Below are positions 41,691-49,237 of a stretch of 64,000 nt of DNA, one piece after another. The notes beneath the pieces were generated by a model, which did not search any database, was not told the origin of the DNA, and saw nothing but the letters and a program-made list of their open reading frames with translations. The position numbers and the translations under genes are program-made. How positions within the stretch are numbered: the first letter of the stretch is position 1; each line of letters begins with the position of its first letter. This DNA comes from Nocardioides sp. QY071 (GTDB lineage Bacteria; Actinomycetota; Actinomycetes; Propionibacteriales; Nocardioidaceae): contig NZ_CP124681.1 of assembly GCF_029961765.1 (NCBI RefSeq), positions 1,736,001 through 1,800,000 on the forward strand. Direction: 5' to 3'.

Positions 41691-41800
41691 GCCGGGTCGG
41701 CCGACAACCCGACCCACTTTGTGCCGGGTCGGCCGACAACCCGACCCACTTTCTGCCGGGTCGGCGCGAATCAGGAGCAAGTTCGAGCCGGGTCGCGCTA
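41691..41800. repeat. GACCCGGC repeat family, locus C: 32-bp tandem units
   Basis: Two and a half copies of a 32-bp unit start at 41691, 41723 and 41755 (GCCGGGTCGGCCGACAACCC then GACCCACTTTsT), the reverse complement of the locus B core with a different second half. The block ends GTTCGAGCCGGGTCGCGCTA, joined to the TAG stop of the SDR gene at 41798-41800. It lies upstream of the frameshifted DUF559 gene; the bases from 41594 to 41690 show no gene. Confidence 0.85.
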
Positions 41801-42598
41801 GTCAGAGGCGGCAGGCAGCAGCTTCCTGGACTTCGCGAGGGCGTCGCGGACGAGGGCGGAGCGGTCGTGGCCGCTGCGGATCTCGGCGACCCTCTCGTTG
41901 CCCTCGGCGACCTGGACCGGGCCGTCCTGGAGCAGGGAGAGGGCCTGGCGGGCGACGTCGTCGGGCTCGGAGACGTGCATGCCGGGGATGTCGAAGTTCA
42001 GGCCGGCGCGCTCCATGGCGGGGGTGCGGGTGACGCCGAGGACGAACTCGAGCACGTCGACGTCGTACTCCTGCATCTCCAGCCACAGGCCCTCGGCGAA
42101 GACCCGGCAGAAGGACTTCACCGCGGCGTAGATGCTGATCTGGGCCGAGCCCATGTAGCCGGCCAGGGAGCCGATCAGCAGGATGCCGCCGCGGCGCCGC
42201 TCGCGCATCGGGGCGCCGAAGTGCTGGACGAGGGCGAGCTGGGCGGTGACGTTGAGGTCGATCACGCCCTGGAAGCGGTCGAGGTCGCCGGTGACGAACT
42301 CGTGGCCGTAGGTGTTGGCGCCGGCGTTGAAGACCAGCAGCCCGACCTCGAGGTCGTCGGTCACCTCGGCGACCTGCTTGATCGCGTCGGGGTCGGTGAG
42401 GTCCACCGCGAGGGTCCGTACGTCGACGCCGAGCTCACGGCACGCGGTCGCGGTCTCCTCCAGCGGGCCGGGCTTGCGGGCCAGCAGGACGAGGTTGAGG
42501 CCCGTCTCGGCGAGCTGGCGGGCGAAGGACGCGCCGACGCCCTCCGAGCCGCCGGCGATGACGGCCCAGGGGCCGTGGCGTTCCAGGTCGACGCCCAT
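41798..42598 (-). CDS. Short-chain dehydrogenase/reductase (steroid-type)
   Basis: The 266-residue SDR has a GG-variant cofactor motif AGGSEGVGASFARQLAE (residues 16-32), VFNAGANTYG as the NAG region, and catalytic Ser and YAAVK in LLIGSLAGYMGSAQISIYAA / VKSFC. Resemblance is to 17beta-HSD12/3-type hydroxysteroid dehydrogenases, and the substrate is inferred from context only. The ATG overlaps the stop of the small Cys/His protein, placing it third in the KshA-like operon. Confidence 0.83.
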   Translation of the reverse strand: MGVDLERHGPWAVIAGGSEGVGASFARQLAETGLNLVLLARKPGPLEETATACRELGVDVRTLAVDLTDPDAIKQVAEVTDDLEVGLLVFNAGANTYGHEFVTGDLDRFQGVIDLNVTAQLALVQHFGAPMRERRRGGILLIGSLAGYMGSAQISIYAAVKSFCRVFAEGLWLEMQEYDVDVLEFVLGVTRTPAMERAGLNFDIPGMHVSEPDDVARQALSLLQDGPVQVAEGNERVAEIRSGHDRSALVRDALAKSRKLLPAASD

Positions 42599-42942
42599 CA
42601 GGCGTGCACCTCCGTGTCGTGGTGGTCGTGGTGGTCGTGCTGGTCGTGGTGGGAAGGATTGGTCCTGAGCGGTGCGGCGTCCACGACGTCCAGGTCGCCG
42701 CGTACGGCGGCCTCCCGGATCGCGTCACGCAGCGCGGCGCAGCCGGTGAAGGTGGCGCCGTTGGGACCGGGGCGCGGGGACGAGGCCCGGCGCTCCATGC
42801 ACGCGGCGAGCGCCGCGTCGTTCCACTGGATGCTGGTCTGGTCCCACGAGCTCTTCCGGGCCGCGACGAGCGCCCCGCAGGTCCCGCAGGTGACGGGCTG
42901 CATGGGGGCGTCGTCGAGCCGGACGTCGGGCCGGACCGCCAT
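42598..42942 (-). CDS. Small Cys- and His-rich protein linked to the KshA-like oxygenase
   Basis: The 114-residue protein has a CGTCG pair (Cys19, Cys22), further cysteines at 48 and 68, and the histidine/aspartate run HHDQHDHHDHHD at residues 98-109. Together these could bind Fe or Zn. It overlaps both neighbours by ATGA, between the Rieske oxygenase and an SDR, so it is translated with them. No ferredoxin or reductase motif is complete, and the function is unknown. A metal or cluster delivery role, or an electron-transfer partner for the oxygenase, are possibilities. Confidence 0.7.
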   Translation of the reverse strand: MAVRPDVRLDDAPMQPVTCGTCGALVAARKSSWDQTSIQWNDAALAACMERRASSPRPGPNGATFTGCAALRDAIREAAVRGDLDVVDAAPLRTNPSHHDQHDHHDHHDTEVHA

Positions 42943-44099
42943 CAGACCGGCTGGCCGGAGGCGGCCGCGCGCTTGGCGAGGTTCTCCTCGACCTCGGCCC
43001 GCCAGGCCTCGTTGGGCTTGGTGGTGTCGATCTCGAACTCGAAGCGCTCGACCATCTCCGGGGTGACCTGGTCGGCGTCGACGTAGAACTGCTCGTACCA
43101 CCGTCGCAGCTGGTAGACCGGCCCGTCCTCCTCGCACAGCAGCGGGTTCTCGATGCGTGCCTTGTTGCGCCAGATCTGGACGTCCTGCTCGAAGCCGATC
43201 CGGATGAAGTCGCCCAGCCTGCGGGCGGTGGCGGTGGCCGCCTCGTCCTCGACGCCGGCCGGCTTCTTCGTCATGATCCCGTACTGCAGCACGAACGAGT
43301 TCGCGTCGATCGGGTAGTGGCAGTTGATCAGCGTCGTGGGCATGTCGTTGCCGTCGCTGTAGTGGTAGGTGACGTCGTCGATCATGAACGACGGCCCGTA
43401 GTACGCCGCGGTCGACGTCGTCCCCGTGCTCTTCGGGCCGTCGCCGCTGTTCTGCGGGCGGGCGACGTCCTCGCGGCCGGTGCCCGTCATCAGCTGGGTG
43501 GCGACCGAGCCCTCGAAGATGTTCTTGAAGTACGTCGGGAAGGTGAAGTGCACGTAGAAGAAGTGCGCCATGTCCACGACGTTGTCGACGATCTCGCGGC
43601 AGTTCGAGCCCTCGATCCTCGTCGTGTACCAGACCCAGTCGGTCCATTCGGGGCTGTCGTAGCCCTCGATGCGCGGGATGACCGCGTCCTCGGTCGGCGG
43701 GTTGCCCTCCGGGTCGTTCCAGACGAAGAGCATGCCGTCCTGGGTCATCGTCGGCCACGCGGCGGTGCGCGCGCGCAGCGGGACGCGGCGGGCGTAGGGG
43801 ATCTGCTTGCAGCGGCCGTCGCCACCCCAGCGCCAGTCGTGGAACGGGCAGGCGATCTCGTTGCCCTTGACCTCGCCCTGCGACAGGTCGCCGCCCATGT
43901 GCCGGCAGTAGGCGTCGAGCACGTTGATCGCGCCGTCCTCGCCGGCGAACACCACGAGCTTCTGGCCGAAGGCGTTGATCTGGTGCGGCTTCCCGTCGTC
44001 GAAGTCGCGGACCAGTCCCAGGCAGTGCCAGCCGCGGGCGAAGCGGGTGGGCGGCGGACCCGACTCGATGTGGCGGACCTCGTCTCCGACTGCGGTCAT
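42942..44099 (-). CDS. Rieske oxygenase, 3-ketosteroid 9alpha-hydroxylase component (KshA-like)
   Basis: The 385-residue protein has the Rieske [2Fe-2S] ligands Cys65/His67 (CRHMGG) and Cys84/His87 (CPFHDW). The mononuclear iron site is Asn173, Asp176, His179, His184 (NVVDMAHFFYVHF), the KshA pattern, with a later Asp in FEQDVQIWRNK. N-terminal RFARGWHCLGL and the C-terminal EVEENLAKRAAA also match KshA. It hydroxylates C9 of a 1,4-diene-3-one steroid to trigger ring B opening. No KshB reductase is visible in the window. ATG has GGGAG upstream, and the operon continues with the Cys/His protein and an SDR. Confidence 0.92.
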   Translation of the reverse strand: MTAVGDEVRHIESGPPPTRFARGWHCLGLVRDFDDGKPHQINAFGQKLVVFAGEDGAINVLDAYCRHMGGDLSQGEVKGNEIACPFHDWRWGGDGRCKQIPYARRVPLRARTAAWPTMTQDGMLFVWNDPEGNPPTEDAVIPRIEGYDSPEWTDWVWYTTRIEGSNCREIVDNVVDMAHFFYVHFTFPTYFKNIFEGSVATQLMTGTGREDVARPQNSGDGPKSTGTTSTAAYYGPSFMIDDVTYHYSDGNDMPTTLINCHYPIDANSFVLQYGIMTKKPAGVEDEAATATARRLGDFIRIGFEQDVQIWRNKARIENPLLCEEDGPVYQLRRWYEQFYVDADQVTPEMVERFEFEIDTTKPNEAWRAEVEENLAKRAAASGQPV

Positions 44100-44213
44100 G
44101 TGCGGATCTCCCCTCGAGGATTCGTCGCGCCGGTGCGTGCCGGTGGAGGACGCCGGGCGCGGATGTCTGGTCTGGCGAGTCTGACCGGCGCCGTACGACG
44201 GCCGGCGCCGTCG

Positions 44214-44230
44214 GTCCCACTCACCGGAAG
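44214..44230. promoter_or_regulatory. 17-bp cluster palindrome, KshA operon side
   Basis: GTCCCACTCACCGGAAG fits the cluster consensus apart from its first base. Its centre lies 39 bases from CAGACT (minus strand, 44183-44178), a plausible -10 for the KshA-like operon, leaving a leader of about 75 bases. Confidence 0.6.
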
Positions 44231-44269
44231 GAGCGCGCCCGGTCGACAGGTCCGATCAACCGGTCCACG

Positions 44270-44286
44270 GTCCCACTGACCGGTAG
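44270..44286. promoter_or_regulatory. 17-bp cluster palindrome, TetR side
   Basis: GTCCCACTGACCGGTAG is a near-copy of the site at 44214. Its centre is 38 bases before GACCAT (44316-44321), a weak -10 for the TetR gene. Each divergent gene therefore has its own site. Confidence 0.58.
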
Positions 44287-44350
44287 CATGCGAACCGATC
44301 GCCCCCGTCTGGTCCGACCATCGGGACGCAGCCACCGGAGGGAGTCAGCA

Positions 44351-44953
44351 GTGCCACGGATCGCCGAAGGCCGGCCCGCGGCCAAGCCCAGCTCGAACGT
44401 CCAGAAGGACCGCTACCAGCGGATCCTGCGGGCCGCGGCCAAGCTCGGCGCCGAGCACGGCCTCGACCACGTCCAGATGAACGACGTCGCCAGGCAGGCG
44501 AACGTCGCGATCGCCACGCTCTACCGCTACTTCCCGTCGAAGGTCGACCTGTTCAGCTCGGTGATGCGCTGGCGGGTGGGGGAGTACGACCAGGAGCCCG
44601 ACGGAGCCGCGGTGGCCGATCCGGTCGCCGGGGTGGCCGACCTGCTGATCCGGATCAGCCGCGAGATGGTCCGGATGCCGAAGCTCTCGCTGGCGATGAT
44701 CCAGGCCAACAGCCAGGCCTACGCGATGGGCTCGCAGGAGTCGGCCTTCGACGACGTGCGCTTCGCGCGGATCGTCCAGCGGGCAGCGGGGATGAGCGAG
44801 GTGAGCGAGGAGGGCGAACGCCAGGTCCGGCTGATCATCTCCTGCTGGTTCGGAACCCTGGTCTCCCTGCTCAACGGCCGGTTCTCGGTCGAGGACGCCG
44901 AGGACGACATCCGGGCCGCCTGCGCACTGCTGCTGCGCCCCCTCGACGACTGA
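44351..44953 (+). CDS. TetR-family regulator, KstR-like
   Basis: The 200-residue protein has an N-terminal HTH (HVQMNDVARQANVAIATLYR, about residues 40-59, followed by YFPSKVDLFSSVM) that is very close to KstR, the cholesterol-catabolism repressor of mycobacteria and rhodococci. The C-terminal ligand domain also follows the KstR pattern (ISREMVRMPKLSLAMIQANS). GTG 44351 was chosen because GGAGGGAG lies 7-14 bases upstream and homology starts there; an ATG at 44288 would overlap the palindrome promoter. It is divergent from the KshA-like operon and likely responds to a steroid-derived ligand. Confidence 0.88.
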   Translation: MPRIAEGRPAAKPSSNVQKDRYQRILRAAAKLGAEHGLDHVQMNDVARQANVAIATLYRYFPSKVDLFSSVMRWRVGEYDQEPDGAAVADPVAGVADLLIRISREMVRMPKLSLAMIQANSQAYAMGSQESAFDDVRFARIVQRAAGMSEVSEEGERQVRLIISCWFGTLVSLLNGRFSVEDAEDDIRAACALLLRPLDD

Positions 44954-44963
44954 GCGCCGCGCA

Positions 44964-44980
44964 CTCCCACTGACCGGTGA
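44964..44980. promoter_or_regulatory. 17-bp cluster palindrome, SDR 45023 promoter
   Basis: CTCCCACTGACCGGTGA is centred 51 bases before the SDR ATG and 38 before the -10 box TAGGGT (45010-45015), which is 7 bases from the start codon. Confidence 0.65.
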
Positions 44981-45022
44981 TCGCGGGGGCCCCGGGACGC
45001 GATCGTCCCTAGGGTCCGGGCC

Positions 45023-45769
45023 ATGCAGAGGTTCAGCGGCAGCAACGTCATCGTCACCGGTGCGGCGTCGGGCATCGGCCAGGCGACGGTCGTGCGCCTG
45101 GTGGCCGAGGGGGCGGCGGTGTTCGCCGTCGACCGCGACGCGGCCGGTCTCGCCGACACGGTCGCGACGTCGGTCGGGACCGGCCGGGTCGTGACCGCCG
45201 TCGTCGACGTGACCGACGAGGCAGCGGTGGTCGCCACGGTCCGGGCGGCGCACGCCGAGCTCGGCAGCGTCGAGGTCCTCGTCAACGTCGCCGGCGCCCA
45301 CCGCACCACGCCGATCACGTCCCTGTCGGTCGCCGACCTGCGCGACCTGTTCGAGATCAACCTGGTCGGTACGGCGGTCTTCTGCCGCGAGGTCGTGCCG
45401 CTGCTGCCCGACGGCGCCGGAGTGATCGTCAACGTCGCCTCGACGTCCGCGGCCCACGGCAACCCCTACATGTCGGCGTACTCCGCGTCGAAGGGCGCCG
45501 TGCTCGGCTTCTCGCTGAGCCTGGCTGCCGAGCTGGTCGGCCGCGGGATCCGGGTCGTCCCGGTCTCCCCGGGCACGGTCGACACCCCGCTCACCCGCTC
45601 GGTCGCCGTGGAGCCGGGCCTCGACCTGAGCGCGTTCGACCGGATCCGCTCGCCCCTCGGCCCGGCGCGCCCCGAGCAGATCGCGTCCGCGATCGCGTTC
45701 GCGGCCTCGCCCGACGCGTCGTACCTCACCGGCCTCGACCTGCGGGTCGACGGCGGCTCCCACATCTGA
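45023..45769 (+). CDS. Short-chain dehydrogenase/reductase
   Basis: The 248-residue classical SDR has TGAASGIG (about residues 13-20), VNVAGAH in place of NNAG, catalytic Ser in NVASTSAAHGNP and YSASK at about 154-158. The C-terminal LTGLDLRVDGGSHI is typical of the FabG/hydroxysteroid dehydrogenase group. It probably oxidises a hydroxysteroid or a 3-hydroxyacyl side chain; which one cannot be decided. The leaderless ATG is 7 bases after TAGGGT. It begins an SDR-HSD-MaoC-thioesterase operon. Confidence 0.87.
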   Translation: MQRFSGSNVIVTGAASGIGQATVVRLVAEGAAVFAVDRDAAGLADTVATSVGTGRVVTAVVDVTDEAAVVATVRAAHAELGSVEVLVNVAGAHRTTPITSLSVADLRDLFEINLVGTAVFCREVVPLLPDGAGVIVNVASTSAAHGNPYMSAYSASKGAVLGFSLSLAAELVGRGIRVVPVSPGTVDTPLTRSVAVEPGLDLSAFDRIRSPLGPARPEQIASAIAFAASPDASYLTGLDLRVDGGSHI

Positions 45770-45778
45770 TCACCCCGA

Positions 45779-45808
45779 CAGACCCAGACCCAGACCCAGA
45801 ACCAGACC
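45779..45808 (+). repeat. Short CAGACC hexanucleotide run
   Basis: Five copies of CAGACC (the fourth is CAGAAC) separate two SDR genes, just before the ribosome-binding site ACGGAGGAA of the second. It is a minor length-variable tract. Confidence 0.75.
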
Positions 45809-45824
45809 CAGCACGGAGGAATCC

Positions 45825-46601
45825 ATGTCCCGCACCATCGCCGTCACCGGTTCCGCCTCCGGGATCGGCGCCGCGCTCACGAGGATCCTCGCGTCCCGCG
45901 GCGACCGCGTCATCACCGTCGACCGGGTCGACGCGGACCTCGTCGTCGACCTCGCGACCGCCGAGGGCCGCGCCGCCGCCGTCGCCGGCATCACCGAGCG
46001 CTGCGACGGCGTCCTCGACGCACTGGTGACCTGCGCCGGCACCTCGGCTCCGAGCCCGCTGATGGTCGAGGTCAACTACTTCGGCACCGTCGAGCTCGTG
46101 ACCGGGCTGCAGCCGGCGCTGGCTGCCTCCAAGGCCGGCCGGGTGGCCGTGGTCGGCTCGATCTCAGGCACCCAGCCCAACGACCCCGAGCTGGTCGACC
46201 ACCTCCTCGCCGGCCGTACGACGGCCGCCACCGACCGCGCAGCGGCCCTGGTCGACGAGGGCGCGCCGACCCGGATCTACCCGTCCACGAAGGCGGCCCT
46301 CGCGCGCTGGGCCCGCACCACCTGCGTCGCGCCCGGGTGGGCCGACGCGGGCGTACCGCTCAACGTGATCGCACCCGGCGTCATCCTCACGCCGATGAGC
46401 GCCGGGCTCATGGACGACCCGAAGATGCGCGCGGTGATGGACGCGGCGGTGCCGATGCCGCTCAACGGCTACGCCGAGCCGCAGGCCCCGGCGGAGCTGC
46501 TCGCGTGGCTGGTGAGCGAGGCCAACAGCCACGTCACCGGACAGGTGATCTACGTCGACGGTGGCGCCGAGGCGACGCTTCGCCCGGCCGAGCACTACTG
46601 A
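45825..46601 (+). CDS. 3alpha-hydroxysteroid dehydrogenase/carbonyl reductase-like SDR
   Basis: The 258-residue SDR starts TIAVTGSASGIGAALTRIL. It lacks the long helix after strand 3, and has NYFGTVELVTGLQPAL, a Ser in VVGSISGTQ, and YPSTK at about residues 151-155 with an extended insertion before it. That compact layout is typical of bacterial 3alpha-HSD/carbonyl reductase (Comamonas HsdA), which oxidises 3alpha-hydroxysteroids to 3-ketosteroids, the entry step for 3alpha-hydroxylated steroids such as bile acids. ATG is preceded by GGAGGAAT. Specificity is inferred from the layout. Confidence 0.8.
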   Translation: MSRTIAVTGSASGIGAALTRILASRGDRVITVDRVDADLVVDLATAEGRAAAVAGITERCDGVLDALVTCAGTSAPSPLMVEVNYFGTVELVTGLQPALAASKAGRVAVVGSISGTQPNDPELVDHLLAGRTTAATDRAAALVDEGAPTRIYPSTKAALARWARTTCVAPGWADAGVPLNVIAPGVILTPMSAGLMDDPKMRAVMDAAVPMPLNGYAEPQAPAELLAWLVSEANSHVTGQVIYVDGGAEATLRPAEHY

Positions 46602-46612
46602 GCGGGGACCCG

Positions 46613-47500
46613 ATGCCGATCGACGTCGCCACCGCACTCGCAGCACCGCCGGCGGTCCGCACCATCTCCTGGACCCGGCGCGACGTGCTGCTCTACCACC
46701 TCTCGCTCGGTGCCGGCCAGCACGCGGACGTCGACCCCGAGCTGGCCTGGACCTTCGAGGGCGGGGCGGACCAGCGAGGTCTCCAGGTGCTGCCGACCTT
46801 CGCGGTCGTGGCGGGCAGGACGATCTCGGCCGGCGACGAGCCGGGTGCCCCGGCGATGCGGATGCCGGGCATCGACGTGGACCTGCGCCGGATCCTGCAC
46901 GGCGGCCAGGCGCTCACCGTGCACCGGCCGATCCCGGCCGCCGGCACCGCCGAGCTGAGCACCCGCGTCGCGGACGTCCGGGACAAGGGCAAGGCCGCCG
47001 TTGTCGTGCTCGAGCACCGGGTCAGCGACGCCGACGGCCCGCTGTGGACCGCGCAGATGCAGGTCTGGGCACGCGGCGAGGGCGGCTTCGGCGGCGAGCC
47101 GGGGGCGGACACGACCTGGAGCGCACCCGACCGGGCGCCGGACCACGTGCTCGACAGCCCCACGACGCCGGGACAGGCGCTGCTCTACCGCCTCAACGGC
47201 GACCTCAACCCGCTGCACGCCGACCCGGCCTTCGCCGCGTCCGCCGGCTTCGACCGGCCGATCCTGCACGGCCTCGCGTCGTACGGAATCGTCGCGAAGA
47301 CGCTCGTCGACGGGCTCCTCGACGGCGATGCCACCCGGCTGCGCGGCATCGCGGTCCGCTTCGCCGGGACCCTGGTGCCCGGCGAGACCATCCGCACCTC
47401 GGTGTGGCGCGACGGCGACCGGCTCACCCTGGCGTCGTACTGCCCCGAGCGCGGCGACCGGCCGGTGCTCAGCCACGGCGTCGCGGAGGTCGCCCCATGA
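46613..47500 (+). CDS. MaoC-type (R)-specific enoyl-CoA hydratase
   Basis: The 295-residue double-hotdog protein carries the hydratase-2 motif LNPLHADPAFAASAGFDRPI followed by LHGLASYG at about residues 197-225 (catalytic Asp and His). The N-terminal hotdog (about 10-150) lacks this site, as in eukaryotic-type MFE-2 hydratases and mycobacterial ChsH-like/Hsd4B-type proteins. It hydrates enoyl-CoA during beta-oxidation of a side chain or ring remnant. It has a paralogue at 55542. ATG is 11 bases after the HSD stop, and the thioesterase gene overlaps its stop. Confidence 0.87.
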   Translation: MPIDVATALAAPPAVRTISWTRRDVLLYHLSLGAGQHADVDPELAWTFEGGADQRGLQVLPTFAVVAGRTISAGDEPGAPAMRMPGIDVDLRRILHGGQALTVHRPIPAAGTAELSTRVADVRDKGKAAVVVLEHRVSDADGPLWTAQMQVWARGEGGFGGEPGADTTWSAPDRAPDHVLDSPTTPGQALLYRLNGDLNPLHADPAFAASAGFDRPILHGLASYGIVAKTLVDGLLDGDATRLRGIAVRFAGTLVPGETIRTSVWRDGDRLTLASYCPERGDRPVLSHGVAEVAP

Positions 47501-48135
47501 CCACGACCGGGCTCACCGAGCTGACCGCCCGCCCGGACGACTCGGGCATCGACACCGCGGTGGCCGCCGTACGACGTCTCGCCGCCGCGCTCCTCGCCGC
47601 CGGCGGCCGGGTCGACCTCGACCTCGACGACCTGGCCCGGCGGCTGACCGCGATGGCCGGTGAGGTCGAGGACCTCGCGCCCGAGCTCGCCGACCGCATG
47701 GTCGACATGTGGTCGGGGGAGGGCGTGACCCGGCACGACCCGGTGACCGGACCCGAGAACGCCATCGCGCCACCCCTCGTGCTGTCCGCCGAGCTTGGCG
47801 GCTCGGTCGCCGGCCCGGTCAACCTCGGCATCGCCTACCAGGGACCGCCGGGATGCGTGCACGGCGGGATCAGCGCCCTGCTACTCGACCACACCCTCGG
47901 CGTGGCCAACGCGCATGCCGGCACCTCGGGCATGACCGGCACCCTGACCCTGCGCTACGAGCGGCCGGTCCCGCTGCACACCGACCTCGTCGTACGCGGC
48001 CGGCAGGAGCGCGTGGAAGGCCGCAAGATCTGGACCCACGGCACCATCACGGCCGGCGACGAGGTGCTCGTGCGGGCCGAGGGACTGTTCATCGACAAGC
48101 ACCTGGCGCGGCCCGGCCAGTGGGCCTCCCGGTGA
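47497..48135 (+). CDS. PaaI-type acyl-CoA thioesterase
   Basis: The 212-residue protein has a hotdog thioesterase domain (about residues 80-205) with PPGCVHGGISALLLDHTLGV, the HGG..A....D catalytic pattern of PaaI-like hydrolases, and a long N-terminal helical extension. It would release CoA from a pathway intermediate, perhaps to relieve CoA trapping. It overlaps the MaoC gene (ATGA) and ends the operon. Its TGA stop falls inside the 17-bp palindrome of the ABC transporter promoter. Confidence 0.83.
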   Translation: MTTTGLTELTARPDDSGIDTAVAAVRRLAAALLAAGGRVDLDLDDLARRLTAMAGEVEDLAPELADRMVDMWSGEGVTRHDPVTGPENAIAPPLVLSAELGGSVAGPVNLGIAYQGPPGCVHGGISALLLDHTLGVANAHAGTSGMTGTLTLRYERPVPLHTDLVVRGRQERVEGRKIWTHGTITAGDEVLVRAEGLFIDKHLARPGQWASR

Positions 48136-48142
48136 GCGGGAG
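48126..48142. promoter_or_regulatory. 17-bp cluster palindrome, ABC transporter promoter
   Basis: CTCCCGGTGAGCGGGAG is nearly perfectly symmetrical and overlaps the thioesterase stop codon. Its centre is 39 bases before TACGCT (48173-48178), giving a leader of about 100 bases before the first permease gene. Confidence 0.65.
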
Positions 48143-48283
48143 GATCTGTGTCGCCCGCCACAGCCGGCGACCTACGCTGCCCGACGTCCTGGGGGAGAAC
48201 GCTCCCCGACACCGTCTGAAGGGATGCGAGCGGATGTCCTTCGATCCGATGCCGGCCGGGGCGGCCGGCCCGGGGGTGACCCG

Positions 48284-49237
48284 GTGAGCCGCCGCCTGGT
48301 GCTGCGGCTCGGCGAGCTGGTCGCCGTCCTGCTGCTGGTCAGCTTCGGCGTGTTCATGATGGTGTCGCTGATGCCGGGCGACCCGGCGGTCGCCGTGCTC
48401 GGCGAGGGCCACACGCCCGCGGAGTACGCGGCCAAGCGCACCGAGCTCGGCCTGGACGGCAATGTGTTCGCCCGGTACGTCGACTGGCTCGGCAACGCCC
48501 TGACCGGCGACCTCGGCCGCTCCCTGGTGCCGCCCAACAGCGACGTCGTCCACCGCGTCCTCTCGGCGCTGCCGGTCAGTGTCGAGCTCGCCGGCCTGGG
48601 CCTGCTGATGGCGCTGGTGCTGGCGATCCCGCTCGCGATGTGGAGCGCCTCGCACGAGGGCGGCCTGGTCGACCGGGCCATCGGCGCCTCGATGTTCGCG
48701 ATCCTCTCCGTGCCGTCGTTCCTGGGCGGTCTGCTGCTGATCGCCATCTTCGCCAACGGCCTGGGCTGGTTCCCTCGCGCCCAGTGGGTGCGGTTCGGGG
48801 ACAGCCCGCTCGACAACCTCTACCACGCGTTCCTGCCGGCGCTGACGATCGCGCTGATGGAGCTGGCGCTGTTCACCCGGGTGCTGCGCAACGACCTGCT
48901 GGTGACCCTGCACGAGGACTACATCCTCGCGGCGCGCGCCAAGGGCATGCCGCCGTTGCGGATCCTGCTGCGCGACGCGCTGCGGCCCTCGTCGTTCTCG
49001 CTGGTCACCCTGCTCGGCATCAGCATGGGCCGGCTGATCGGCAGCACGGTGATCGTGGAGTACCTCTTCGCACTGCCCGGGATGGGCAGCCTGGTCATCA
49101 AGTCCGCCAACAACGGCGACTTCCCGATGGTGCAGGGCGCGGTGCTCCTCATCGCCGCGATCTACGTCGTCATCAACGCCGGGATCGACCTCTCCTATGG
49201 CTACCTCGACCCAAGGACCCGCCGTGCTCATGCCTAG
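48284..49237 (+). CDS. Peptide/nickel-type ABC transporter permease (DppB-like)
   Basis: The 317-residue protein has six hydrophobic spans and the DppB hallmarks: the N-terminal VSFGVFMMVSLMPGDPA, an extracytoplasmic loop with GDLGRSLVPP, and the EAA-loop YILAARAKGMPPLRILLRDA (about residues 215-234) that docks on the ATPase. GTG 48284 was chosen because DppB proteins begin with the first span; ATG 48224 would add 20 polar residues. A 17-codon leader frame (48234-48287) ends in its GTGA start. It is the first gene of an importer operon under a cluster palindrome. Confidence 0.85.
   Translation: MSRRLVLRLGELVAVLLLVSFGVFMMVSLMPGDPAVAVLGEGHTPAEYAAKRTELGLDGNVFARYVDWLGNALTGDLGRSLVPPNSDVVHRVLSALPVSVELAGLGLLMALVLAIPLAMWSASHEGGLVDRAIGASMFAILSVPSFLGGLLLIAIFANGLGWFPRAQWVRFGDSPLDNLYHAFLPALTIALMELALFTRVLRNDLLVTLHEDYILAARAKGMPPLRILLRDALRPSSFSLVTLLGISMGRLIGSTVIVEYLFALPGMGSLVIKSANNGDFPMVQGAVLLIAAIYVVINAGIDLSYGYLDPRTRRAHA

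Noticed and set aside
44288..44350. A longer TetR protein starting at ATG 44288
   Set aside because: The extension would begin two bases after the palindrome at 44270 and overlap the proposed -10. GTG 44351 has GGAGGGAG and matches where KstR-like homology begins.
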